NCBI GenBank assembly: GCA_012295275.1
Contig: CM022667.1
Coordinates: 8,477,038-8,541,037 of the forward strand
DNA length: 64,000 nt
Source: Chrysomallon squamiferum
Taxonomy: Eukaryota > Mollusca > Gastropoda > Neomphalida > Peltospiridae
Direction: 5' to 3'
This document shows positions 1 to 11,700 of this stretch, in pieces (position 1 is the stretch's first letter; each line of letters opens with the position of its first letter). Both the position numbers and the translations under genes were made by a program. The notes below the pieces were generated by a model that saw nothing but the letters and a program-made list of their open reading frames with translations, did no database searches and was not told the DNA's origin.

Positions 1-363
1 ATTACATATTTCCAAAGTACATATTTGGTCACAAACAGTGACCCTGACTTCTTTTCTTTCTTTTAATAAAAATATTATTTTATCTGAATATTTACATATG
101 TATTATATATTACTATTTTGTTCTGCTACCAGCTTGTGATAAAACTGCTATATATGCACATATATATTATTTATCTAGAAACCTTTTAATTTTTATTCTA
201 ATGTTGTTTTTACAAAGTTTTTATATTATAATCCAACTGTATCTAACAAAATTTTAAAAAATTTTTTTTTTTGTTTTATATTTTTAATATATACACATAG
301 TTCTGTGTGTGTGTGTGTGTGTGGCTCTGTATGTGTGTGTGTGTGTTTGAGTGTCTGTGTGTC

Positions 364-394
<31 letters not shown>

Positions 395-923
395 CTATCT
401 GTCTGTTGGTCTGAATGGTAAGTTATTTCTGATTCTCCTACAGAACGTATTTCTTATAAAGATAAAACTTGATATTTCTAACTCTGGCTGATTTCTTACC
501 TCGACCTATTTCATTAAGAGAAAGAACACATTTATTGCCCTGGCAATTTTTTTTTTAGAGTCATAAGGTATTTCTTATCCTGACATATTTACTGTAGAGA
601 CATAACATCATCTTTCTTATTGTTTGTACTATTCATATTTATTATCACAACATAAGATGGTATTTCTTATCCAGACTGTATGGATGTTTCATATTATATA
701 TTACCTGTCATAGTATTAGTTATACTCAACATAAACAAAACATTTATAATATTTATATCTGTCATATTACTAGTTATACTCAAATATTTATCAAACATTT
801 ATACCTATGGTACTAGCTATATTGAAAATACACAAAACATTTATACTATTTACACCTGTCATGGTACTAGTTATACTGAAAATACAGGCTAGAGGAGCTC
901 TGCAAGCTGAAGCTGTTTCTTAC
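1..923. repeat. Simple and degenerate tandem repeats beyond the last visible NAGPA exon
   Basis: This is the NAGPA intron running to the window edge. It holds a (TG)n/(GTCT)n tract at about 304-388. From 440 to 690 a degenerate unit of roughly 50-70 bp carries TATTTCTTATCC-like words. From about 700 to 890 another unit of roughly 60-65 bp repeats CTGTCAT..TACTAGTTATACT. I see no coding exon here. The open frame at 680-892 is low-complexity repeat. Confidence 0.6.
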
Positions 924-1330
924 CGAGACACTGTCCAGTGTGTGTGTTGAAGAATCCTGCGTTGATGGCCAACCTGCAGCCAGCCTGTCTGCTGCTCACT
1001 TTGACCGTCGCTCTCGTCCCCCCACCTTTCCTACACGAACCTGGTGCCAGAGGTTCTAACACCGACAACGTCTTCAGCGGATCCCTGACCACTTCGTAAC
1101 GCAGATTAACAACCCATTTGTTCCAGCCGTCGCTGACCTCGTGCAGGGAATGTTTAGAAACAAGAAAGGGAAGAATCGCGCTGTCTGATTTGTGTGCTTT
1201 GTGCCTGGAGTGGGTCACATTCCCGTATTTTACGTTCTGACATTCTCTGATGTGTCGATTTCTTCGAAGCTTTGGTCCATGGTGTCCAATGTAGGGAGTC
1301 AGCATGTCCATGCCATCAAGTGAATTATAT
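924..1330 (-). CDS. NAGPA: NAGPA exon 2: N-terminal part of the phosphodiester glycosidase domain
   Basis: The acceptor is ttcttacag|ATATAATTC and the donor CTCG|gtaagaaa. The exon is 407 bases, enters in phase 2 and leaves in phase 1, splitting the Gly codon after QCL. It is clearly more GC-rich than its surroundings. The protein begins YNSLDGMDMLTPYIGHHG and reaches the CRLAINAGFF motif at its end. No stop or frameshift is seen. Confidence 0.9.
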
Positions 1331-1710
1331 CTGTAAGAAATTTAAAATTAACTCAACTGGCTGGAAAAAAATGGTTTAAAGATGTCTGCATGGTTCCGTA
1401 TGATCTCTAAAAATTATAGGATTGCCGTATAAATATTTTTAAAGATATTCTTTTAAATAACTGTAATCTGTTGTTTAAGGAATTTGAAGAGGTTAATATT
1501 TCATTATTTCAAAGATGAAGATTTCTTTTTCAGTTACAGATGGGTTGAAATGAAATGAAAATTTGAACTTATGTAAAATAGTCACACAAATCAGGAGTCT
1601 TAATTTTTTACATAAATATAATTTTTCAGAATGTTGTAGTTTTACATGCACATGTAGATATATGCTTACATGAATACATGCAGACATATGCGCACGCACG
1701 CACTCACACA

Positions 1711-1747
<37 letters not shown>

Positions 1748-2110
1748 GACATATATACAAACAAATATCTTGGGAACAGGACAGCACTGGATTCCAATCC
1801 TAATTTTCTAATATTTTTCTTCTTTCCAAAATACAGTTAAAAAGATTAATTTTACAAATGAATAAATAAAAATTAAAAAGATTAAAAAAAATATTTTCAC
1901 ATACTAAATTAATCTTTTTTCCATTTTAATGCAGTTTTATTTTATTTTATTTTATTTTTTATAAAAAATTTTTCCAGATATTCGTAATAATATTGGTATG
2001 GATACATCATATACATAACCGTATTCAAAATACGTGTATTTTTTGTACCTGTTTTGTTGCTCGGCTTTTGTCATTGTAAACGCTATGATTATTATCAGTG
2101 TTGTTTTCAT
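924..2110 (-). CDS. NAGPA: NAGPA 5' part: N-acetylglucosamine-1-phosphodiester alpha-N-acetylglucosaminidase (uncovering enzyme), partial
   Basis: Two minus-strand exons (2110-2049 and 1330-924) splice with matching phase: exon 1 ends AG| and exon 2 starts |A, giving Arg. The joined product has a signal peptide, then a region rich in basic residues, then the start of the phosphodiester glycosidase (DUF2233/NAGPA) domain. The diagnostic segments are LKTLSVLEP, GGGTRATVKVSS and CRLAINAGFFNTHTGQCLG; the last is the family's conserved N-G/A-GFF..(S/T)G.CLG block. By family knowledge the enzyme removes GlcNAc from GlcNAc-phosphomannose on lysosomal hydrolases in the trans-Golgi and exposes mannose-6-phosphate. 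Only about 155 residues lie in the window. The remaining catalytic exons and any EGF-like and transmembrane parts must lie beyond the left edge, because 1-923 holds only repeats. The direction of transcription is opposite to MYCBPAP. Confidence 0.88.
1709..1744. repeat. (CA)n microsatellite in NAGPA intron 1
   Basis: An almost pure CA tract within the 718-base intron between the two NAGPA exons. It gives rise to a spurious Cys/Val-rich minus-strand open frame. Confidence 0.9.
2049..2110 (-). CDS. NAGPA: NAGPA exon 1: signal peptide
   Basis: It starts MKTTLIIIIAFTMTKAEQQN, with one Lys, a hydrophobic core and a polar end as in a signal peptide. It ends AACAG|gtacaa in phase 2, which the phase-2 exon at 1330 needs. 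An in-frame ATG lies further upstream at 2182. I prefer 2110 because it puts the hydrophobic core at the N-terminus, but the start is not proven. Confidence 0.72.
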
Positions 2111-2991
2111 TTCTCCGGTTTGCAGCAGAACGAAACATAGTCCATTCGTGCACGATTTGTCTGAGATATATCTCAAAAACAACTCTCTTCTCTTATCATC
2201 ACAGTCGTCACGTGAAACTGAACAACGCTAGCTCAGAAATAGGAGAATACACACAACAAAACGTTAATTATAGAATCAAGCGTGACAGAGTGAAAATACA
2301 GTTAATCGTTCACGTGACATAAATAGAAATAACGCATGACATACTCGCTGTGTTCGCACGATTTTTAATATTTCATTCCTATTACTTAGTTCTCCAGCTC
2401 GTCACAGTTCGTTTCCTGCTTGGCGTTTACTAAAAATAGTATTGGTTCTGTATCCGAAACGAAACACAAAAATAAATAATGTAGAGTTATCTCTCTTGAT
2501 TTAAGGCTGCTATAGTAGTCCTCGGATAACATTAATGTGTAGCGATGTGCTAAAAGTCAGACGTATTGAAAGGCGTAAAAAGCTCAACAGATGATGTGGT
2601 CGTTTCCAAATCTCCATAATAGCCAAAATATACAAATAAATAATCAATAACAATTAGAAGTTAAATAATATCAAATAGATAAAAACCTTAATGGTTTGTT
2701 TCCTCCAATTTGTTCCAAGGTTTGAAAATTGTGAGTCAGGAATTAACAATATTAATCATTACTACGAAGAATTAAGTTTTAAGCTATCAAATTATGGTAA
2801 TATATTATTTTTTCTTTTTCTGTCTCTCTGTCTTTGTGTGTGTCTGTCTGTCTCTCCGTCTCTTTTTCTCCCATAATCGAGTATTTCCCTTATGTGCAAT
2901 AAAACATATATTATTTTTATTACCGTTTTCTTTTCTTTTTTCTTTTTTATTTCTGCCATATTATTTCGGTATACTCAACAAACTTATGCTA

Positions 2992-3054
<63 letters not shown>

Positions 3055-3827
3055 TAGGTAATGATATAGATATAAATATAGATATATAGATATAACACCA
3101 GAACTAATCAAACAAAAGTTTTAACGTTTAGTTTAAGTTTGAACAGTTAAGTTAATTGTGGTCGAAATCAAATTCTTCAGCCTGGCTGAATGGCCGATAT
3201 GACAGACTGTAAAAACGAGACAGGTTATAAAATCGGAAAACCCACCAAGAAATAGTGTTTTATTATTTAGATCAAATTAACAATAGATAAAATTAAATGT
3301 CCGTACCTGAAACAATTTCTCAGGGATCGATTTCCCACTTAACTCTGCATGGAGATTACTTTTTCAAACATTAACATACACACGTACGAAAACACATAAA
3401 TAAACATATCTATAGGTAGAGATTCCTTCTCCTTTTTTTTTCTTTCTGTTTTTGTACCTTTCTTGTTATATACAGGTGTTAAACAACCGCTTATGTAGGT
3501 AAAATATTCTCTCCACTACAGGGAACAAACAATTTAGTGTGTGTTTTAATAGCGAATACAAGTTGCCGATTATTTTCATTTGGAATATTTATCGTTATTT
3601 CATTTTTAATCTTAAAGGTATACCTTTGGTGATATGAAGAAATAGTGCAAATATATGTATGTATGTATGCATGTATTTTAGGATGTTGTCTTATGTACGT
3701 CTGGTTAGACTCTGCACATAGACAATATTTAAGAACGCACAGGCGCAGGAGGACAAAGTCCAGTCACGACCTCACAAACCCGTCAGATGCCGCTGACGAG
3801 ACTCGAACGTAATATATATAATTTTTG

Positions 3828-3883
<56 letters not shown>

Positions 3884-4112
3884 TATGAACCAGACGATCA
3901 TACCTAACAACAAAAGAACACATTTAAAAATTATCCATTTTATTTTGTCTTTATTAGAGTGGCGGATCAGTTACTCTACATTTTGTGTTACCAGTAAAAA
4001 TATTTAATATTCCTTGAAATATGTCATTTAAAATAATTTCAAAGTTAAATGAATTGGCGACAATTCTTTGTGTCAAATATTAAGTATATGAGCAGCACCT
4101 TTATTATAAAAA

Positions 4113-4164
<52 letters not shown>

Positions 4165-5476
4165 GTAATCGTTCAACGAATATTTACATAAAGAAAAAAA
4201 TATGGTCTGAACCTTTTCTCCATCAGTTTGTAAAAATATGTTTAATTATAATTTTCTATTTTTATTACAACTATTAATTACTATTTATATATATATATTT
4301 TTTTTAAATTGAAATTTATGGAGAATATGTTGATCGGGATAAAATGTTTTCAGCAGATTTATTTCCAGTTCGAGATGGTGCCCATCGCAAAACTGTCAGA
4401 TTTATCAAATGTTGAAGTTCGGGTTTTTGCTTTTCTTTTTTCCTGTTTCTGAGAAAGTGCAGAACAAAAAAAATTCGTACCGCTAGCTGAAAAAGAGCAC
4501 GACGCCATGTAAATTCAGACACAAAATGTTTGACGAGTGTTTTTAACTAAATCATTTCTTTCGTCCGTATGTCCGTTTTAACATCGATCAGCAAATAAAA
4601 ACAACTGATCTTGAAAGCTTGCGTGTGTGTATGTGTGTGTGTGTGTGTGTTTACGTCCTTCATAATACGCTTAGACAAATAAAACAATAAAATATCTTAC
4701 ACCCTTGGACATTAAGCAATGTACTTGCACACCAGTCTTTATTATTTTATTTCAACGGCATGCCGTTTTTGTTTACTGTTTTTTATAACCTGTGACAAAA
4801 TGGTGGGGAGGTGCCAGACTCACGGAGGTACAGAGATAAAACACTATTGTACACCGAGTTCCCGAACTGTGCTCGTAAAACGTTCAATGATTTATATGCA
4901 TGCACGCAGCTATTGACTTCGATAAATAACGTGGAAATAATCTTTCACTACCAGTGTCACCTGCTCCTGCACTTTTCTCCGGCTATAAAAAAAACCCCAA
5001 CAGAACCGCAGCGCGTATTCGATCGAATGTGAAATACAAATAAAAGTGTCACAATAACTCAGGGATAGTAACACCGAAGAAAGGAACGACAATCGTTGCA
5101 AAGTCGAATGATTCGCGTTATTGTAGCAGTCTTTTGAGTAAACACGATTTAGCTGCGCCATAAACAGATAATATTAACAAAAGAAAGAAAGCTAAAAAAA
5201 TGAATAATATAAATAAAAATAAAAATAAAAATAGGAAAATAAAATGACTGTTTGTTGGTCTAAAGGTGTAATGTTGCTACCGTTCAGATCAGTTTTTTCG
5301 TGCTTTTCTTCGCCGAAGGACGTTAGAATGTTATTTTAAAGGTAAGCTGAAATAAGTATTAAAATTATTCATTTATTGTTAAACTAAGAGATAATCGAAA
5401 CATTTTTGAGTTTCTTAAAGAAAAGTTCAGTCATAACAACCATAATAATATTTTATATGTTTTATTATCATTATTT

Positions 5477-5539
<63 letters not shown>

Positions 5540-7010
5540 GTATAGGATAATGGGAATCGTAATTATTTATATTTTCATGTGTAGAGTAGGAGGAACTCTA
5601 TGTATCTATGTTTGTTTGTTTGTGTTGATACACATACAGTTCGATCCACAGATAATACACAATAAATGTAGCATTTATGTATTTATTTATTTATTGTTAT
5701 TGCTATTATTATCATTATTATTGTTATTATTATTATTATTATTATTGTTATTATTATTATTATTACTATTATTATTATTTTGTAAATTGGTTATTTAATT
5801 ATTGTAAAGTATTCGTTTGTAATTTATCATATTAAAATAATATATATATATATATATATGATTTGTCTGTTAACTTTTAGAAAGAAAATATCAAGATTAA
5901 TATCAACAAAAATTATGGAAAAGTGATTTTGTCACAAACTGAAACTTAAGACTATTGATATAATTTCTGAAAACTTATTTTCTTCTGTCCAAAGCTTCAT
6001 TATTATTTGCTAAAATTCTTAAAATTATTTAAGATCATTACATTTAATATGAAAATTGTTCAGTACATGTAATTATTAAACCACTAATTTCAAATATTTT
6101 TGACATATATGCCGTATTCGTTATCTTGATTTATAAAACATAATAAACACAAATAGTTTAAGAAGAATTTGTTCTTAAAACGTCTTATTCAAATTGCCCC
6201 TCCATACTTTCAAAATGGCACCTACAATTTTCATTGAAAAAAAAAAAAAAAATTTTTTTGCCTCAGATTAAATTTAATAGATACCATATAATTTAATCTG
6301 AGGCAAAAATTTAAACAACACTCATTAATTTACCATCATTTCTGTATATTCCTTTACTGAGACTGATTGACATTTTAACCTTAAATAACGTGAGAATTCG
6401 ACAGTCAATTTTTCTATTAAAGAAAAACAAAGAAAAAATGCTAACATTGTCCTCTTTCTTTTTTTACCCGTGACATTTTTACCCTTCGCTTTTTATTTTA
6501 TTTTTTTTTATTTTTTTTTTTTTACTTCTTTCATATTTGCGTTTGGCGTTTGTGTGTATGCGTGTGTGTGAGTTTACAATTTTCAAGCTTATATGTTTAT
6601 AAATAGCATTTTAAAAATTTAATTTATATTTTAATATGTATCTTAAATTAACTAAATATTTCATTGCAGCAATGGAGATAATACTTTATTACTTTTTTAT
6701 TCTCTTATAAAATACAGATGTCGTGATCCCCTTGGTTAATTTAATCTATAAATATTTATTAAACAGTTTCCCATTTCAGGGTTTGAATTTCAAGTATAAT
6801 TGTCATATGTATTTAGAAACTATTATTATTATTATTATTATCACGTCTTTTTTATTCCCATTAAAATAAGAATAAAAATAATATTACCTCTAAATAAAAT
6901 GAAATAAACATATATAAAAATGTATTTGTGAAGTATTAAACCTAGCTGTATTTAATTATTTTATTCTTTGTGTAATTCGTCTCTCTCTTTCTCTCTCTCA
7001 TTCTATCTTC

Positions 7011-7058
<48 letters not shown>

Positions 7059-7140
7059 ATGCTTGTCAGCGCGCGTATCTGCATTAGTGAATATATTTTT
7101 TTGTATATGTGTATGTGTTTTTTGAGTGAAAAATATGTTA
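2111..7140. other. Intergenic region upstream of NAGPA: microsatellites, no supported gene
   Basis: About 5 kb of AT-rich DNA. Clear simple repeats are (GATA)n 2991-3053, (ATT)n 3823-3882, (AAT)n 4110-4162, (TG)n 4622-4650, (TC)n 5478-5536, (ATT)n 5695-5781 and (TG)n 7020-7055. A GC-richer patch at about 3700-3810 carries a GACTCGAAC word resembling the complement of a tRNA T-loop, but no A box or cloverleaf. The NAGPA promoter should lie just above 2110; I see no clear TATA element. Open frames here are repeat-derived or lack coding character. Confidence 0.6.
6255..6309. repeat. Perfect 20-bp inverted repeat (hairpin) with 15-nt loop
   Basis: The arm at 6255-6274 (TTTTTGCCTCAGATTAAATT) is exactly complementary to 6290-6309, with a 15-base loop between. 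A run of A and then T sits just outside the left arm. The size would suit a small foldback element, a MITE core or a precursor-miRNA-like hairpin. The sequence alone does not decide between them. Confidence 0.85.
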
Positions 7141-7294
7141 TTTTTTGTAATTACAGTCTAAGATGTCAACCAAGAAGTGTCCGTCCGAAGTTACCAAAAA
7201 AGGTCACTGTTACAGTTTTTGTAATTACAGTCTAAGATGTCAACCAAGAAGACCAAGACACCGAGCAGTTACCAAACAAAGGTCACTGCATACA
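7141..7294 (+). other. Tandemly duplicated mini-exon with repeated splice acceptor and ATG
   Basis: Two adjacent copies of about 74 and 80 bases (7141-7214 and 7215-7294) each contain TTTTTGTAATTACAG|TCTAAG followed by ATGTCAACCAAGAAG. Copy 2 (exon 7231-7294, ATG at 7237) reads MSTKKTKTPSSYQTKVTAY and ends TACA|gtaagt, a strong donor in phase 1. In copy 1 (exon 7157-7214, ATG at 7163) the donor has become TACA|gttttt, because the second copy begins there, and the middle of the copy has diverged. Phase 1 is what MYCBPAP exon 2 requires, so copy 2 could be an alternative 5' exon of that gene, although it lies about 19.5 kb upstream of it. Confidence 0.45.
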
Positions 7295-7882
7295 GTAAGT
7301 CATGAAATATAATTATTTATTCAATACTTTCCAAAATTTCATAAACCATGAGAGAGAGACAATGTTTGACAGAGAGAGAGGTCATTAATTATGGAAAAAC
7401 AACATAAACCATGTTAGGCAATGTTTGACAGGGTTCAGGTCTTTTTCTAAATATATATTATACCCATTACACTGTTATAATACAACTTTATTACATCTGA
7501 ACACCTTTTGTGAAAACAGAATTACTGTACTGTGAATATAAAATATCATATAAACAATCACTGAAAAAAGAAAAATTGATTATTAAAGAAGTATATCCCG
7601 GTTATACGATTATTGATAGCTATAGCGCTTATTTGTAAGAAAGGAAACTCATTTTTTATCTTCGTGCATATTAAATAATTAATATATAAAATACAAAAGT
7701 ACTGCGCCCGAAATGACCTCAAGAAATTTCCAAAATAAAATGAAAATGGACTCTCGCGAGATTCTGTTGCTAGGATGCAAGATGGCTACGCTATAAGAAT
7801 GTTTACAGTCTATCATAGATAAAAGAACAAATAAAAAGTGAAGTAAAGATTTATTGCATATCAACAATATACTGACATTACA

Positions 7883-7937
7883 ATGAGCAGCAAACTGAAT
7901 CCAAAAGCGTCTAAAAAGGATCGCCCACGATCCACTG
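7883..7937 (+). CDS. Candidate short first coding exon, basic N-terminus
   Basis: An ATG exon reads MSSKLNPKASKKDRPRST and ends ACTG|gttagt in phase 1. It is GC-richer than its flanks and Lys/Arg/Ser-rich, like the N-terminus encoded by MYCBPAP exons 1 and 2. The phase fits MYCBPAP exon 2 (26840). No acceptor is obvious just upstream, so if real it is a first exon. The link to MYCBPAP is inference; it could equally start an unrelated transcript. Confidence 0.4.
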
Positions 7938-8766
7938 GTTAGTATGATTTTACTGTATATTCGCCCTGGTGCCCCACATTTACCAATCCTTTACCATATT
8001 TCATTGATAACCTATTTTCGTTGGTTTAGTTTTACGAAACGTGGATGTTTTTAAATGATCAGTCAAATATAATGAAACCTTAGCATTTTTTTCATAAATT
8101 GATCGAACACAAAATATATAATTTCTTCTAAATAAGAATCGAATTGAATAAGCAAATATTATTATTCAATTAATATAATAAAATATTATTTTTGTTATGA
8201 AATACTATTTTATTTAAACGTCTTTACGTTTGATTTGTGTAACATAATTATTTTAATACACCAGTATTGTTATACAATATTAATATCAATGTCATTATAA
8301 TTATTTTAATATACCAATACTGGTATATAATATTGACTAATACGTCATTAGTACTGTTCTGCTGACAGTGTATTAATTACATTGTTACAATCCTTGACAC
8401 CGAAAAAGAACCCTTCTCTTTACACATTATAACACTGCATTACGTCATCTACACATTGTTATAAAATACACATTATTACATTGTATCTAATATCATATTT
8501 TAAGTATATTTTTTAATTTGTTACTATTCTAAATTATTACACTGATTGTATATTTCACTGAACTGTCACATAATTGTATAGGTTATGATGTATACTATTG
8601 ATTAGTGGAATAACTTTCCCATGACTGCACTTCTAAATCACTCTGTTATAAAACTTGTATAATTACTATTACTATTACTCCTACTGCTGTTGCTGCCCTG
8701 TTGCTGTTGTTGTTGCTGCTGTTGCCACTACTATTTTTTTAATAATAATAATAATATTTATAAATA

Positions 8767-8797
<31 letters not shown>

Positions 8798-11700
8798 ATT
8801 TTTATTATCAAAAACAATATTTTTAATTAATAAAACAAAATAACATTAATGAAATAAAATATATCACACTATTTATTTACTCATTCATTCCTTCTTTCAT
8901 TTATAATTAATATAGATTTAATTTTTATATAAACTATCATATATAACAAGTATTCTCCATAATATGAAAAATATAATCAAGAACAACCCATGTAGCAGTT
9001 TAGTTTCCTCATTTAACAGAAACACGAAAGTGACGGTTAATAAATTATATCTAAAGGTTAGTGAAATATTATTTCACTCATTTTATAAAAAGCCTCATCA
9101 ACTTCATATTTTCTTTAACCATCTCAGTTTTACAGTTTTCACATTTCTGTTAGCATTCACAAATTTTTTTTTTTAATTTGTTGATTGTAGGTCATCCTTT
9201 TGTGCATTTAAACAATTAAAATAGCATTTGTTACACAGTTTGTTAATTTTTTAGTTGTGGATGAAAATTTCTCTTTTCTAGAGTCTGAGGGTACAACAAT
9301 TAAGTTTTGTCAGTAAATTCAGTTTTTAGTGTTTGATGTTATGGAAGTATTATCTTAATATGTATTTGTTATTGAGCAAAAAAAGCAAGTAATAACAATT
9401 ATAATAATGATGATGATGATAATGATAAATAAATAAATAAATAATAAATGAATAAAGTAAAAAAAATTAAAAAAAAAAAAAAAGCATTTTAATTAAAATC
9501 TTTTATTTAACAAATTAATCTTACCTCCAGACATTTTAAACTGTGTAATTTCACTAACTTATATAAAATAACTTACCACAGTTAATAATTTTACCTTGTT
9601 TTACAATCCCTAATAATGTATACAAAATAAATAAATAAATAAAATGTACTATGTATTATTTCAAACAGTAAGCAAGACTTTAAAAAAAGTAATAATAATT
9701 TTCTGTTGCAACATATACTCACAGTAAAGTTCACATCCTTGAACAGTCTGGTTCTTTTCTAGCCTGTGAAATATCTGAGTTATTGTATCAGCCTGGTGTG
9801 CAGTATCTCAGTATCATAACCTTTATGTGCCAATAAAAGATTACTGTTTCTTGATCATGTCCTGAAATATGTGATTAACGTCCAATCCTCTATGTCTCTA
9901 AACATCAATGAAAATTAACTGTTTTTGAAAAACCATTAATCCTTTCTGATTGTTAATCTTAAATCACTTTGTGACAGCCACAAAATCTTAATGAACTTAC
10001 TTATGGCAATCTGCATGTGTACGTTTTACACCTGTTGATGAAAATGTAATTAGATTTTGCTTTGATGTTGATTTGCCCCCTGTCTCAGAGACAGGTGTTA
10101 TCTGAAATGTAAATAATTGTCTGATACAATCAGTTGTTGACACAAACATGTCTGTTCTGACCAACTCGTTGTAAATTGATTTAGAAGTAAGTGAGAAATT
10201 TACAGAATTAATTCTATTGTACATATAGCACTGTTTTCAACTGAAATATCAAAAATTCCCTCACAGACTGGGAGATGTACTACAACTCAGTCTTTTTTGG
10301 TTTTTGCTTCAGACTCGTATTTTCACTGTATGAGATTAACAAATGAATAAAATTATTAGTTTATTATCATACTTTATTATTAGAAAAGGTTGTTGTTTTT
10401 TCAGGCATCATCTGATGATGTACACATGCACATACATACACAAATACATATAAGTCACACACATTTACATAAATATGCACACAGACACAATATATGGAAG
10501 GATAAAACACAAGTTTGATATCAGTGCTACTTAAAATGCTTATTGCTATGGTTACTGGCACAGGAACTATACCAGTGTGCATTGCATGACAGCCATTTTG
10601 TTTGGTTAGTCCTAAATGACTAAATAAAATAAAAAATTATATTAATGTATGTTTTAATTTGTGAAATTCCTTCTACCAAAGAAATAAATCAAATTTATAT
10701 TTAGACAATTAATAAAACTCAGTCAGTGATTAAGTTTATTAGCTAATATTAAAAATATAAATGTTTTTTAAAACACGAATGTTATTTAATATAATAATAT
10801 AGCAGATTTATGCTTAGCGGACTGAAAAAACAAAGCATTTGATGTGGTGTGAAAAAAATATTTTTGTCAATTTGTAGTATCCAAATGATTGGAAAAGCTA
10901 ATTTATCAGTTTTCTGTGATACTGTGCAGGTCTAACATTAACATGTTATAAATGTGTGATGAAAACAATTATCTTCGGCATTCAAGAATGACATAACGAA
11001 AAGTGTATAAAATATGCAAATAAATTTCTAAATTCGATCTTATGCAATTATAGATAATAGTTTTTATTAAATATTCATATCAGTTTTCCTGCTAATAAAA
11101 TTTTTCTATTTATTTTGTTCCTTATTCTTTCCCCAACTGACAACAATCATGCAAATATATTTATTGATGGGGTTTTTTTTTCTAGAGCTGACATTTGTCG
11201 TTTTTTTTTGTCTTTTCAATTACAATTTTCTCTTGCATGTGTTTCATTCTGTTTGATTGGTGCTGTGGGCTGTGGAGTCATTTGTCATGGAAATGAGGAA
11301 TAATTCAAGAAAGTGGCTAAACAGAAAGAATTTTCTGATTGGTTTCACTTCATCATGGCAGTCGATTACCTGCACATTGATTCTAATTATGCAACACACC
11401 TGTTCTTAAGTGTTTCCTTTCTCAAACAAACCCAGTCTTTAGTTTACTGAGTGAAAAAAACTGCTTTGTTTGTCTCAGTGGAAGTAAAACGAGAATCAAG
11501 GTAACAAACACTCGAATGTTTCGCACGTATTGACTTTGTTGTATCTCTGCCTCTCGTCAGGTAATAAACAGATTTGTTCAAACACGTTGCATAATTTTTT
11601 GAGTGTACTTCTGAATCTTTAGCACTGCCACTAGAGTCTGCGTCATGTGAGTATAAATATAATAAACAGCACCGTCCTTTCATCAGCAGGAATATTTTGT

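Noticed and set aside
3700-3812. tRNA-like T-loop complement (GAGACTCGAACG)
   Set aside because: Only one box is present and the side where the tRNA body should be is AT-rich microsatellite.
5406-5798. 130-codon Ser/Leu and Leu-rich frame
   Set aside because: It is a translation of (TC)n and (ATT)n microsatellites.
9021-9057. Possible small exon between atttaacag and gttagt
   Set aside because: Stops occur in two frames, and the open phase fits no neighbouring candidate exon.
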